Shown here piece after piece: positions 1-9,554 of a DNA stretch of 64,000 bases (the first letter of the stretch is position 1; each line of letters starts with the position of its first letter). Source of the DNA: Enterospora canceri (taxonomy: Eukaryota > Microsporidia > Enterocytozoonidae). Position numbers and translations under genes: made by a program. The stretch lies in NCBI GenBank assembly GCA_002087915.1, contig LWDP01000002.1, positions 1 through 64,000 of the forward strand. The letters run 5' to 3'. The notes under the pieces were generated by a model, which did not search any database, was not told where the DNA came from, and saw only the letters and a list, made by a program, of their open reading frames with translations.

Positions 1-672
1 AAGTCAATGCCAGAGGCAATCAGGTCATCAAGAACATGATCTCGTAATAATGAAATATATTTCATTGTGTTCATGTTCCCTTCAATAGGATAGACCTTGA
101 TTTTACCTGTACCTGAAATATACCCCCAAACCATTAAACCCCCGCCTCCGAATTTAAGAGTGCGAATGATTCGATGTTGTGGTGCAGATGCATCAACATG
201 CTTGTAGTACGTCTGGCCGCCCACGGCCCCAAAAATCCTAAATGTGCTTTCATCTGTATAAATGAAATTCTTGAAATCTTGATATGTCAAATCAGAATGA
301 CTTGCATGATAAACCATACGCAACTTCAGATTCTTTTTTGATAATGCCGGTCCTTTAATTTTTTTTGTTGGATCTGAAGCCGTTTTTGATCAATAATTTC
401 CTAATAGTTGATTTTTCGATTTTTTATCGAACGATTCAGCAACATATGCTACCCCATCACTACTAACCTGTAGTAAACCAGACCCAAATTTTCGTAAAAT
501 GACATTGGTTTCTTTTTTAGATAGCACATTTGGACGTCCAGGGAGATTTTTACTTTTTTTGATTCTGAATCTTCGTACTGATTGTTCACTTAAATCTAAC
601 TTCACTGCAAGCTTTCTGTTGGATAAATGGCTGTTGCATGGTGCATTAATGAGCTCAATCTTTTCATAGAGG
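1..672 (-). pseudogene. Tc1/mariner transposase, frameshifted, C-terminus off window
   Basis: Read on the minus strand from about 672, the frame gives an N-terminal helix-turn-helix region, then an arginine/lysine-rich linker with a GRPN motif. Below about 330 it gives a DDE core with the first catalytic Asp in the context YTDESTF and the Tc1 signature GGGGLMVWG (encoded around 130-160). The frame is broken twice, near 420-426 and near 358-368. Both breaks lie in A/T homopolymer runs, so either real decay or base-calling error is possible. No ATG is seen for the N-terminus: the frame is closed by a stop just upstream of about 672. The remaining catalytic residues lie beyond position 1. Family assignment is firm; function is probably lost. 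Confidence 0.8.
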
Positions 673-714
673 GGTTTTTAATGAAAAACTATATATGGCA
701 TTTTTGCGAGGGAA

Positions 715-1192
715 AACATGGTATTATTCGATTTAATGGTTAAATGCATTGAAAAATACACCATTATGTTGTATTCGGTGTTGTTCTGAGCATTGGCGCA
801 ATTAAACCTCACCTTATAATGCTTAATAAAAATCGCACAAGACAAGTGGTATGGTAGTTTAGATCGATATGATACAAATACACTGTAACTCATACACAAT
901 ATTCCAAGAATTTTTTTCGAGGGCTTTACACGAAGATTTTTATGCTTTTCCTNAACATGGTATTATTCGATTTAATGGTTAAATGCATTGAAAAATACAC
1001 CATTATGTTGTATTCGGTGTTGTTCTGAGCATTGGCGCAATTAAACCTCACCTTATAATGCTTAATAAAAATCGCACAAGACAAGTGGTATGGTAGTTTA
1101 GATCGATATGATACAAATACACTGTAACTCATACACAATATTCCAAGAATTTTTTTCGAGGGCTTTACACGAAGATTTTTATGCTTTTCCTT
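715..1192. repeat. Exact 239-bp tandem duplication with N at the junction
   Basis: Bases 715-952 recur identically at 954-1191, an offset of exactly 239 bases, and the single ambiguous base of the window (953) marks the junction. I saw no mismatch between the copies by eye. The unit lies in the transposon's 5' untranslated part. Perfect identity plus an N suggests an assembly join where contig ends were overlapped wrongly. A true tandem duplication cannot be excluded. Confidence 0.9.
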
Positions 1193-1250
1193 AATGTTTT
1201 TATGTATTTTAGCCCTTAAAATAGTATTGGCGCAATTATTCACACCACTA

Positions 1251-1735
1251 TAGATGCCCTGATAGCATTAGACAAAGTTTGCAAAGGATACATCAGAAAT
1301 ATAGTTGAATCAAATGGATCAGAAGCATACAATGACATAGAAATAGTAACCATTGCACATCTGTTAATTCTAAATCAGGTTGGTGGCATCACATGCAGCA
1401 ATACCATCAGCAAAATACTCAGTTCAGTATTCGGAAACAGAGATCTACAGAAGCATATATCAACCAGTGCGTCACAACATGCTGAAAACATGCTATACAG
1501 AAAGATATTCATCATCAAACCAACATATGGCATTGAGGATTCTTTTGCTGAATTCTGCAAGCAGCTGAGTCTGGTCATTTCCAAATCCAATGCTAATGAT
1601 TTTGTTCTGGTAGAATACAACACTGATATTGCACCAGTGAAACTGTGTGATGCAATCTATGAGTCATTGATGACTCACCTGAATAACAACAATATTAACT
1701 ATGTGGTGAAAACAGACAAAACCAAAAATATTTAA
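1251..1735 (+). pseudogene. 3' part of a gene cut off by the transposon; function unknown
   Basis: The frame is open from 1220 through the transposon end to the TAA at 1733-1735, giving about 160 residues of normal-looking protein after the insertion point. It includes the stretches IDALIALDKVCKGY and KIFIIKPTYGIEDSF. The first ATG in frame is at 1490, far inside the conserved-looking part, so the true N-terminus must lie on the other side of the transposon. I do not recognise the family. The stop is 5 bases before the importin start, the spacing expected of a former intact neighbour. Whether a truncated product is still made is unknown. Confidence 0.6.
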
Positions 1736-1740
1736 CCCCT

Positions 1741-4305
1741 ATGAAAAAGGACCAAATTCGGAACACACTGGAAAATGTGCTGTCCCCAGATGCCACCACT
1801 CGAATGGATGCTGAGATTCAGATGAAAAGGTTCATTGCGGACGACTTCGCTACTTTCTGCGACGTATTCCTGGAGCTAGCATTTGACAGTCAGGTGAATG
1901 CACAAGCAAACACTGTTGCTTTAATAATTCTTAAAAATGCATTTAATGGGCATAACAATGAAACACTCGCAGAAAACTGGGCCAAGGCAACTGCAGAATT
2001 CCGCAACAATTTTTTACAAAAGTTGGAGAATCTGCTCATCACCAAAAACACCAATCAGCTGAAACTGCTCAGCAAAATATACGCCAATGTCATCGTAATG
2101 AACAAGTTGTATCACAAGAATGACCAGAAAACAGATGCATTTTTAGACAGATTCCTGGAGAATATTTCCAATTCAGAATACGCAATTGGAATATTGGCAT
2201 ACACAGAACAGACCATTGTTGATTTGGATACCAAGGGATACGAATTCGATCTCAAGGAAGTTCAACTAATTAAGACATTGACACTCTACTACACTGAAAA
2301 TTCAACAGGAAACACCACCATCACAATTGCCTCGCTCGATGCAATCTACGAGACAATTGACGTCTATGCCAAGCTGCTAACTGATTCTTCAATTAGGAAA
2401 ATTGTTGATGTGATTGAACAGAACATCAGTCAACCAAAGGTCACAGAACGAGGAATTGACATCTTCAATGTCTACATAGATGCAATATTCAACGATGAGA
2501 AGAGCATTGTCAACAAAGAGCACCTTGACATAACCAGTGGCATCACAGAATACACATTCAACCTGTTAAGAAGAACCAACACATCCCTGGTGGAATTCTG
2601 TGATCTGATCACTGTTTTGATTGAGATTCTGAATACAAAAAGACACTACGAATTCTTCTACAACCTGCTCGACACAAAAACAGACGATTTGATCAAAATG
2701 CTCCTTAGTGCACTCAAATTTGAATATTCCGAGGATGTCGATTACACCCCACACAAAGCAGCCTGTAAACTGCTACAGATCATCAGCAGCAACCAGCAGA
2801 TGCAATTCAAAGAGAAAGTGGTAGAGAAGCAGTTTGTGCAACAGTTCATCATCAACAAATTAACAGCTTCATCAACTGAGGAAGTTGCAACTGGAGCAAT
2901 TGCATTGGGTTGCGTAGTCACAGCCACAAACAGGCAGCTTTCTGATTTCTACCAAAAAAGTGTTGAAATCCTCATCAAATTCATCAAGGACGAAACAGCA
3001 AGCAACAATATCCTATACGCCTTATCGCGAATATGTGAAATTGACATCAATTTGATTCTGATGCATCTTGAACAAATCACAATTGAATGTGGACAGCTGA
3101 TCAACAGTCCAACAGATCAGTCTATCAATGCAATTTGGTTCTACTACAACACATTTGTGGCAGTCAGAAAGCTCCCTGTTTCTGTTGAGTATCAAGATCG
3201 GCTATCACAAATTCATTCATTGATGAGCAACTACGTCCACCACATCATTTGTGCCCTGATCACCAAATTGGATCAAACACCCTTGGATGATTCCATCACA
3301 AGAAATGCACTTGCATCTGCGCTATACGAAGCAATACAATTCCCAATGGATCAATCTTTATTGATCAATCTCACAGAGCACATTCAGAATGAATTGAACA
3401 AATCAATATTGGAAATGAATAAGACAAACTTCATTCTTCTGGAGGATAAAGTGTGTACAATGCTGATGCTACTAACTGTATCAATGTGCAATTTGAATAC
3501 AATCAATGACACTGATGGATATTTCATCACAATTGGAAAACTAATCAAAATGCCAGAGTCCCTGATTCAGGGTGAAGTATTCATGTCATTGAGCAAAATG
3601 GTCACCACAAATAGAATCGACATCAACAATGATCAAATACATCAGAATTACATTATACCTCTGGTTGATACAGCATTGGTCACAATGAACACCAACAAGG
3701 AGCCATTTTCAGCAAATGCATCCTGTTGCTTTGTTTCTGATTACATTACGCAGATCAGTAATCAGAATGAATTGATTCGGATTCTACCCAAGATCATTGA
3801 TCAGTTGCTTGGGGTGATAAAAAGGCAAGATAGTCGATTTATAGAAGCAAAGATGATTGTGATAGCGATGTTGGGTGATTTGGCACTGATCACTGGAGTG
3901 GCATTCTCTGAATACGTGAGATCAGTGGCACAGATGTATCAATTTGTGAATAACGCATTGGCTGAGTTTGAAATTGGGGAAAATGCGGAAATGTGCAGGT
4001 TGTTGAAAAGTGTGTTACAGACCGTAGATTGTGTTGTAGTGGGACTGGGTGGCAGTTCCGAATTGAAACAGAACATTTCTCAGATTGTGGGATGCATGCA
4101 TTCTACGACAAAAATAGCAATGAGACACAGGTTGGATTTATTTGATAAGCCACTGCTTAATTTAATCAAAGACATTTACAAGAGATACAGGGTAAAGGAC
4201 TTGAAGTCACAGTGGAGTTACGAATTTCTGAGATTCGTGTTGTTGAAGAATGAAGACAACAGTGAATGTGCCAGTACAATAATCAACATGCTAACACAGG
4301 AATAA
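1741..4305 (+). CDS. KAP95: Importin subunit beta-1 (karyopherin Kap95-like)
   Basis: This 854-residue, all-helical protein matches the length of importin beta (about 860). It has the N-terminal signature of the family: LENVLSPDATTRMDAE, then a Leu/Ile-rich HEAT array to the end. Importin beta carries importin-alpha/NLS cargo through nuclear pores under Ran control. The start follows CCCCT directly, only 5 bases after the truncated upstream gene. The stop overlaps an AATAAA-type poly(A) signal (GGAATAAATAG), and the gene converges on the formin with a 7-base gap. No exact alignment was possible, so a sister karyopherin beta remains conceivable. Confidence 0.8.
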   Translation: MKKDQIRNTLENVLSPDATTRMDAEIQMKRFIADDFATFCDVFLELAFDSQVNAQANTVALIILKNAFNGHNNETLAENWAKATAEFRNNFLQKLENLLITKNTNQLKLLSKIYANVIVMNKLYHKNDQKTDAFLDRFLENISNSEYAIGILAYTEQTIVDLDTKGYEFDLKEVQLIKTLTLYYTENSTGNTTITIASLDAIYETIDVYAKLLTDSSIRKIVDVIEQNISQPKVTERGIDIFNVYIDAIFNDEKSIVNKEHLDITSGITEYTFNLLRRTNTSLVEFCDLITVLIEILNTKRHYEFFYNLLDTKTDDLIKMLLSALKFEYSEDVDYTPHKAACKLLQIISSNQQMQFKEKVVEKQFVQQFIINKLTASSTEEVATGAIALGCVVTATNRQLSDFYQKSVEILIKFIKDETASNNILYALSRICEIDINLILMHLEQITIECGQLINSPTDQSINAIWFYYNTFVAVRKLPVSVEYQDRLSQIHSLMSNYVHHIICALITKLDQTPLDDSITRNALASALYEAIQFPMDQSLLINLTEHIQNELNKSILEMNKTNFILLEDKVCTMLMLLTVSMCNLNTINDTDGYFITIGKLIKMPESLIQGEVFMSLSKMVTTNRIDINNDQIHQNYIIPLVDTALVTMNTNKEPFSANASCCFVSDYITQISNQNELIRILPKIIDQLLGVIKRQDSRFIEAKMIVIAMLGDLALITGVAFSEYVRSVAQMYQFVNNALAEFEIGENAEMCRLLKSVLQTVDCVVVGLGGSSELKQNISQIVGCMHSTTKIAMRHRLDLFDKPLLNLIKDIYKRYRVKDLKSQWSYEFLRFVLLKNEDNSECASTIINMLTQE

Positions 4306-4312
4306 ATAGTGT

Positions 4313-6724
4313 TTAATCATTTTGCTTTAATACAGTGATGAAATCATCCAATACACCGAATAAATCAGACAATTCTGTGAGATTGTTCTCACCAAAATAT
4401 CTCTTGAATTTGATACTGTTTTCAGTCGTGTTCTTATACAATTCAACAGTTTTATGAAGCTGCACTTGGGTGTAGTTAAAGAATGATTGGTATTTGATCT
4501 TGGTTTCATCAGGTAGCTGGTTGAATGCTTTCTTATTCTCTTTGTACATCACGATCTTCTCATTTACTGCTGTTTTGATGCCACACAAATCTACATTCTT
4601 GTATTTGGTTATATCAATATTGATCTTATCAATAGATATGTCATTCTCATCTATTATTTCCCGAATGAATCTGATTAATGTGTTGTTGTTGATTCTGTAT
4701 TGACTGAATATACTGATCGATGACAGCCTAAATCCAATAACGTGTTTCTTTTGTGTAGAATATTCATAATTGATTGTATTGCATATTTCCAATAGTATTC
4801 CAAACACTGATCGTATTGAAGCATTTCCCATTATTTCCATAAGTGTGTTGTTTAGTCCATTTAAGTGTCTTTTAATGCTCTCACTTTCTTCTATGAACAA
4901 TCTTTGAAACAGCAGAATGTCTAGCTCTATTTTCAGCTGCTTATTGCTTCCTAATTTGTGCATGATGGTTTCTATTGGATTCAGGTTGTTTAGGTTGCGT
5001 ATCAACAGTTCCATTTCTGATTGAATTGGGAATATTCTGCAGATGTTATGGATGTTTTCTACAGTTAAATGGTTTCCAGAGGTGTTAACTGCTTCCTTGA
5101 TGCCAGTGAGGGTAGTTGCTATTTTACTGTTCTCAAGATGTTTCAACGCCAATGATATAAAGAACAGTCTCCTAGAATCCACAATTGTCTCATTCTGTTT
5201 GACAGTATTACTCTTAGAAATTCTATCGTATTTTGACTCACAGAATTGATCTTCAAACCTATAGAAATCAATAATGATCTCTTTGTGTTTTAGATCAAAT
5301 ACGGTTCCATTAACTTGTTTGATTGGATTGATTCGAAGTGGTTTCTTGGCTATGAATTCACCCGTGTGTTCTATGGCTTTCTCATTCTTAATAAATTTCA
5401 ATTTTTTTGGCTTTACAGGTAGGGGTTGTTCTCTTTCCTTTATTACCTCGACTTCTTTTATGTCCTGATCATCCACTACTCTGTATTTATTGCTTATTTC
5501 AACCAAAACATCCTTAAAATCTCGTTCTACATCTTCCTGATCTATATTTGTACTGCTTATATTATCTTTTGTAGATGTTTTTACATTTTTATATCCTTTT
5601 AGCTTTAGTTTTTTGCTGATTTCACACATTTCTTCTGTTTTATATTCCATTATTGAACCAATCTTAGCAATATGCTCATTATATCCCATATTAATATACT
5701 TTTCATAAATTGCTTGTGTCTTTTTGGTACTGATTCCATTACAAAATAACCTGATATTCTCCACAGCTACCAAATTCATGTTAAGCAATGATTCTACAAT
5801 CGTGTTATTCTCTATAATTACAACATCAAAGTAGAAATCACTTGGAATAGTGATATGTGATTGCTCAACCTCAATGTCCTCGCACGTGAAACGTACCAGT
5901 CCCTGACAGTAGAAATGGGCATCAATATCCAGTTTGAATAAGACTGTCTTCTTGTTGTTTTTAGTGTAGAACACCCTGAATCGAGTTTCTCCTCTTATGA
6001 TCTTATTTACATTTGCAAATACAATTGATTCAGATCCAATTTCATAGTTCATATCGGTGAACACTTCAATTTTACCGTTGGATTCAACTTGAAGATGTGG
6101 CACAAATGGCTCATTGAATTCTGTAGGCATTGATGTGAGAATGATCTGAGACATTATCAACTGATTGGATTGTTCCAAATTACCAACCTGATCAAAATAG
6201 TTGCAATACCTGATCAGTTTGGGCGATGCTTCAAGTTGCATATCTGGTATTTGATTTAAATCAGTGAATGCACTGATGGCATTATCCGAATATTTCATAG
6301 TTGAAATCAGGCAACTCAAATAGTAAATAATGATTTCCCTGTGTCTGTAACTATATTCCATGATAATTCTATTTCCATGATCAATATTGAACCAACTTGT
6401 GATTCCTTTGACAAATTCAACTGCATTTGAAAGAGACAGCTCTTTCTTTATCTTTTTATACCTGAATATTTCGTGAAGAATGGGCTGTTCTTTGAAACTG
6501 CAAACCACTGTCTGTTTCCTCTTGAAAAGATTGGCCAGTTTTTGTCTGGTTTCTAATTCAGACCCAAAAACAACGTAAATTCTATCATTGAGTCTAAGAA
6601 TGTCAGCAGTGCAGTACTCTATCTGTCTAGTGCCTATCTTGAATTGCAGAAATGTTCTTTCAGCTATTCTCTTCAGCTTCGTCATAAATCCAATAGATTC
6701 TTCGCAATTTGGCATCTGATTCAT
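4313..6724 (-). CDS. Formin with N-terminal PTEN/tensin-like and C2 domains
   Basis: An actin nucleator/elongator of 803 residues. The C-terminal part (about 465-800) reads as an FH2 domain, including the core ICNTINYEYSTQKKHVIGFR, which corresponds to the GN-x-(M/L)N...GF motif. Residues about 1-310 resemble the PTEN phosphatase-C2 pair: a helical phosphatase-like fold, then a beta-rich C2 around 210-310. At the catalytic loop position (about 119-130) the HCxxGxxR motif is absent, so this is a pseudophosphatase. This arrangement recalls plant class II formins. There is almost no FH1 proline tract (only PLPVKP near 440). The start is uncertain: the ATG at 6724 lacks a CCC signal, and a second ATG lies at 6715. 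Confidence 0.75.
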   Translation of the reverse strand: MNQMPNCEESIGFMTKLKRIAERTFLQFKIGTRQIEYCTADILRLNDRIYVVFGSELETRQKLANLFKRKQTVVCSFKEQPILHEIFRYKKIKKELSLSNAVEFVKGITSWFNIDHGNRIIMEYSYRHREIIIYYLSCLISTMKYSDNAISAFTDLNQIPDMQLEASPKLIRYCNYFDQVGNLEQSNQLIMSQIILTSMPTEFNEPFVPHLQVESNGKIEVFTDMNYEIGSESIVFANVNKIIRGETRFRVFYTKNNKKTVLFKLDIDAHFYCQGLVRFTCEDIEVEQSHITIPSDFYFDVVIIENNTIVESLLNMNLVAVENIRLFCNGISTKKTQAIYEKYINMGYNEHIAKIGSIMEYKTEEMCEISKKLKLKGYKNVKTSTKDNISSTNIDQEDVERDFKDVLVEISNKYRVVDDQDIKEVEVIKEREQPLPVKPKKLKFIKNEKAIEHTGEFIAKKPLRINPIKQVNGTVFDLKHKEIIIDFYRFEDQFCESKYDRISKSNTVKQNETIVDSRRLFFISLALKHLENSKIATTLTGIKEAVNTSGNHLTVENIHNICRIFPIQSEMELLIRNLNNLNPIETIMHKLGSNKQLKIELDILLFQRLFIEESESIKRHLNGLNNTLMEIMGNASIRSVFGILLEICNTINYEYSTQKKHVIGFRLSSISIFSQYRINNNTLIRFIREIIDENDISIDKINIDITKYKNVDLCGIKTAVNEKIVMYKENKKAFNQLPDETKIKYQSFFNYTQVQLHKTVELYKNTTENSIKFKRYFGENNLTELSDLFGVLDDFITVLKQND

Positions 6725-6879
6725 TCAGAGTCATCAAGTTCTATATAGACGTGTTACAGAATTAGCCAATGATTTATTGATTAAAATATTGAGGTGATAG
6801 CACCTGCTGTATGATATTGCCTTGAACATCCACTCATAAGAAGGATGTCTTCGAAGCAATGGGGCAAAATTTTATAATT

Positions 6880-7893
6880 TCATAAAAACAGCCTGATGTA
6901 GAACATCAAACATAGCACTGCCGCCACATGCTCTATTTTGGTTCCCAAACGCAACTCCAGAACCATATGCCTTTTTTGATCGTATGAATTCGTACGTTTC
7001 AGCATTTCAATAAATTCCGCCTTGCTTTTGAATTCTCCTGTTTTCTTCATCTCTTTCAGTACCACATCCTTCTTCTTAAATGATTTCTCATAATACTCGT
7101 GGTCTTCAGCCTTATCTGATTCATCATTCAATATAAAGTTGATCGATAGTCTATCAGACCAATACATCATGTAATCGAACTTGACTTTCATAGGACTGAT
7201 GTCAATGGCCCATGGATTAAAGAACAGCGTTGAATCAACAAATGTGATGTGTTGTTCCGCTGCATATTTCTGTATCACGGATGGGCCACCCTTTTTTGGA
7301 ATCAGGCACCAGGTGTTTGGTTTGAGTCCTTTTTCCTTAGCAAATTCACAATTTCTTTTGTAAATTGGCGTAGTCCAAATGGTTCCTTCTGGAAAGATGA
7401 TCACTACGAACTTATCCCAGTTTTTGATGCGTCTGATGTCATTCTCAAATACAGTTAGTGCATTTGGATCATTCCTATCCACTCCTATAAAACCACAGAT
7501 TTTGCACATGTCTCCGAATATCGGAATGCTGAATAATTCCTTCTTCAACACGAACATAATGTTTTTGGTTGAATTAGTTTCATACAGAATCCTGATCATG
7601 AAAATGAAATCAAATTCAGAGAGGTGATTTGAGGTGAGGAACATCCGATTGTTCTTATCTATATTTCTATCAACACAGGCGTAGAATGGTCTCCTGTTTA
7701 GAATATAGAATGTTTCGGTAACAATTGATAGAAATATATCACGTATAGTGTTATAGCACCACCTCTGTACGTATCTTGGAGTAAATGCCTCATTCATCAG
7801 AAGCATCAGGTACACAACGGGCAGACACGTCAGGAAGTAAATTGCAGCTACTGCAAATTTTACTACGTTCATTGCTTCCTTGACATTTATCAT
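6880..7893 (-). CDS. 1-acyl-glycerol-3-phosphate acyltransferase (PlsC family), copy 1
   Basis: A membrane acyltransferase of 337 residues that transfers acyl chains to lysophospholipid, probably making phosphatidic acid in the ER. An N-terminal hydrophobic segment spans about 10-33. The catalytic motif is NHLSEFD (His90...Asp95), and the substrate motif FPEGT lies at 167-171. A C-terminal hydrophobic stretch closes the protein. The start ATG directly follows GCCC. It lies downstream of, and on the same strand as, a related gene (7964-9055), so the two arose by tandem duplication. The lysophospholipid substrate cannot be told from sequence. Confidence 0.88.
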   Translation of the reverse strand: MINVKEAMNVVKFAVAAIYFLTCLPVVYLMLLMNEAFTPRYVQRWCYNTIRDIFLSIVTETFYILNRRPFYACVDRNIDKNNRMFLTSNHLSEFDFIFMIRILYETNSTKNIMFVLKKELFSIPIFGDMCKICGFIGVDRNDPNALTVFENDIRRIKNWDKFVVIIFPEGTIWTTPIYKRNCEFAKEKGLKPNTWCLIPKKGGPSVIQKYAAEQHITFVDSTLFFNPWAIDISPMKVKFDYMMYWSDRLSINFILNDESDKAEDHEYYEKSFKKKDVVLKEMKKTGEFKSKAEFIEMLKRTNSYDQKRHMVLELRLGTKIEHVAAVLCLMFYIRLFL

Positions 7894-7963
7894 GGGCGAC
7901 TAAATTGTTGATTTGGTCAAAGACACCGAATAACTGAAATTCTGATTGTGATTGGTGCACTAT

Positions 7964-9055
7964 TTACTTCTGTGTTTCAAACAGTTTGCGGAGGATCCTT
8001 GCGAGACAAGAAGTTGCCTTATAAGCACCACATCCAACAGACAGATACATTATTGCCGTGAACAGGAATATTACGTGCCTGTATTTTGATTTGACCCAAA
8101 GCTGCTTGATATCCAATCGATCATCTTCCAGAACATCAGACATGATTGCCTTAGTCTCCTCATACGTTAGTAGAGTATTGGGACACCTAGTAACCATCTC
8201 TTTGTATCTCTCAATCATCTTTTCCTTGGTGTAGAATGACTTATAGACGAAATCATCCGCCAGATCCTCATTTCTAACCTCTTGGATCAGAATAATCGGT
8301 GATATCGGCAGCCTCTCTTTAAAGAAATACTGTACGTGTGTTTGTTCGTTATCTGGCATGAAATAGTATGGATTGTTGAATATGGTACCGTCTATGATGT
8401 ATTTGACTTCTAAGTTTGTTTTAATTGTGTTGAATCCACCAACTTTTGGAACCAGAACATTCTTAGGAAGAAATGGTTCATTGTTAACTGATAGCTCCGA
8501 CTTCTTTGCGAACTCTTGTCCATTTCGACATGACTCTGTGGTTGGAATCGTGCCCTCTGGGAATATGAACATGGTGTATTCCTTATGTTTCTTGATACCG
8601 TCAATATCCCTTTTGATCTTTTCTTTATCGCCCGAATTCTTTTCTCTGTTTACGAAGAGATGATTGTGTTGTAAGATGATGTATCCTAGCACCGGAATCT
8701 TCTTTAGTTCCATCTTCATCAATATAAATAACTTTTCATACATCTCCAATTGATAATATATCATCAAAATATAAATCCAGTCATATTCAGAACAGTGGTT
8801 GAATATTGCGATATTCTTCTCATTCTTAACGTGTCTGGTTCTATTTATGAAGTAGAACGGCCTGGTGAATAGCAATCCCATGAATGCGATGATGACGTGA
8901 TAGCACCAGAATTTCAGAAACTTCTCCAAAATCCCTCTTTTTAGTCTGGTCACTTTGAGCAGTTTATAAATCAAATTAAACAGCAGAATGTTCATTGCTG
9001 TCCCCATAATCAGACAGATGAAACAGATGAATCTCGTAATATAGCTCATCTTCAT
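7964..9055 (-). CDS. 1-acyl-glycerol-3-phosphate acyltransferase (PlsC family), copy 2
   Basis: A 363-residue paralogue of the neighbouring acyltransferase. Hydrophobic N-terminal segments lie at about 8-32 and 50-64, the catalytic motif is NHCSEYD (His87...Asp92), FPEGT lies at 165-169, and one C-terminal membrane stretch follows. The start ATG is preceded by CCCCCTTA. Its stop is about 70 bases upstream of copy 1. The copies differ along most of their length, so the duplication is old and the two enzymes may differ in acyl-chain or headgroup preference (inference). Confidence 0.88.
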   Translation of the reverse strand: MKMSYITRFICFICLIMGTAMNILLFNLIYKLLKVTRLKRGILEKFLKFWCYHVIIAFMGLLFTRPFYFINRTRHVKNEKNIAIFNHCSEYDWIYILMIYYQLEMYEKLFILMKMELKKIPVLGYIILQHNHLFVNREKNSGDKEKIKRDIDGIKKHKEYTMFIFPEGTIPTTESCRNGQEFAKKSELSVNNEPFLPKNVLVPKVGGFNTIKTNLEVKYIIDGTIFNNPYYFMPDNEQTHVQYFFKERLPISPIILIQEVRNEDLADDFVYKSFYTKEKMIERYKEMVTRCPNTLLTYEETKAIMSDVLEDDRLDIKQLWVKSKYRHVIFLFTAIMYLSVGCGAYKATSCLARILRKLFETQK

Positions 9056-9554
9056 TAAGGGGGTTAATAATTTTCTTTATTATTATTTGTTGTGATAGCA
9101 CATTGAACGATCATGTTTGGTGTCATTTTATTCAATTGAATAACAATGCCTTTTGTAAGGGGGAACAACTCATATCCTTTACTCAAGATCTCTGAAGCTT
9201 TCTTGTAGCCTTTCATATACCACGAGGGGTGAAAACACTTAGTAAACGCTTAAAAAGTCAGTTGTAGTTTTACTACAGACTACACCTTATGTTGTTCTCT
9301 GACCACTCGGTATAATCTAATGGTTTAACAGTCTCTTTTGTTAACATTTTTACTGTTTCTCCTTGTTTATTGTTCTCTAGGTGTAAGACAAACAGTAAGC
9401 GTCATACCTTACTCTTAATACCATAGTGTTGGTAGATCTACTACGACTATACGACGTATAAAGGAGAAATTAATTGAAGAGGTCAAATAAGAATAAAGTG
9501 CTATTCAATTTGATGCAGATGCAAAATGATACCTGTTTATCATCTGATGAAATG
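9056..9554. other. Gene-free spacer, about 500 bases
   Basis: I find no convincing reading frame, tRNA or known small RNA here. It is AT-rich with several short G or T runs. A TATAAA-like element at about 9457 (CGTATAAAGG) faces the plus strand, but no gene follows closely. It may hold an unrecognised noncoding RNA or the remains of a lost gene. Confidence 0.5.

Larger units (their letters stand above)
1..1250 (-). mobile_element. Tc1/mariner-type DNA transposon, 5' (right-hand) part
   Basis: The segment carries a Tc1-type transposase on the minus strand (about 1-670) followed by a noncoding stretch that ends near 1250. Read on the minus strand, the outer end begins TAGTGGTGTGAATAATTGCG next to a TA, which resembles the terminal repeats of Tc1 elements (CAGTGGTGTGAA type) inserted at TA. 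The other end of the element lies before the window, so the inverted-repeat partner and target-site duplication cannot be confirmed. A coding frame resumes immediately after the proposed end, so the element appears to sit inside a gene. The exact right boundary (1248-1252) is inferred. Confidence 0.75.

Noticed and set aside
678..1243. Two near-identical minus-strand frames within the transposon
   Set aside because: They are the two copies of the 239-base duplication in the element's untranslated part, one interrupted by the N; no transposon protein matches.
9085..9200. GCCTTTTGT resembling the U5 snRNA loop
   Set aside because: Only one base off the loop consensus, but flanking bases form no stem and no Sm site was found.
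9290..9345. TAATCTAATGGTTTAA resembling a tRNA box A
   Set aside because: No box B, no acceptor pairing and no anticodon arm could be drawn.
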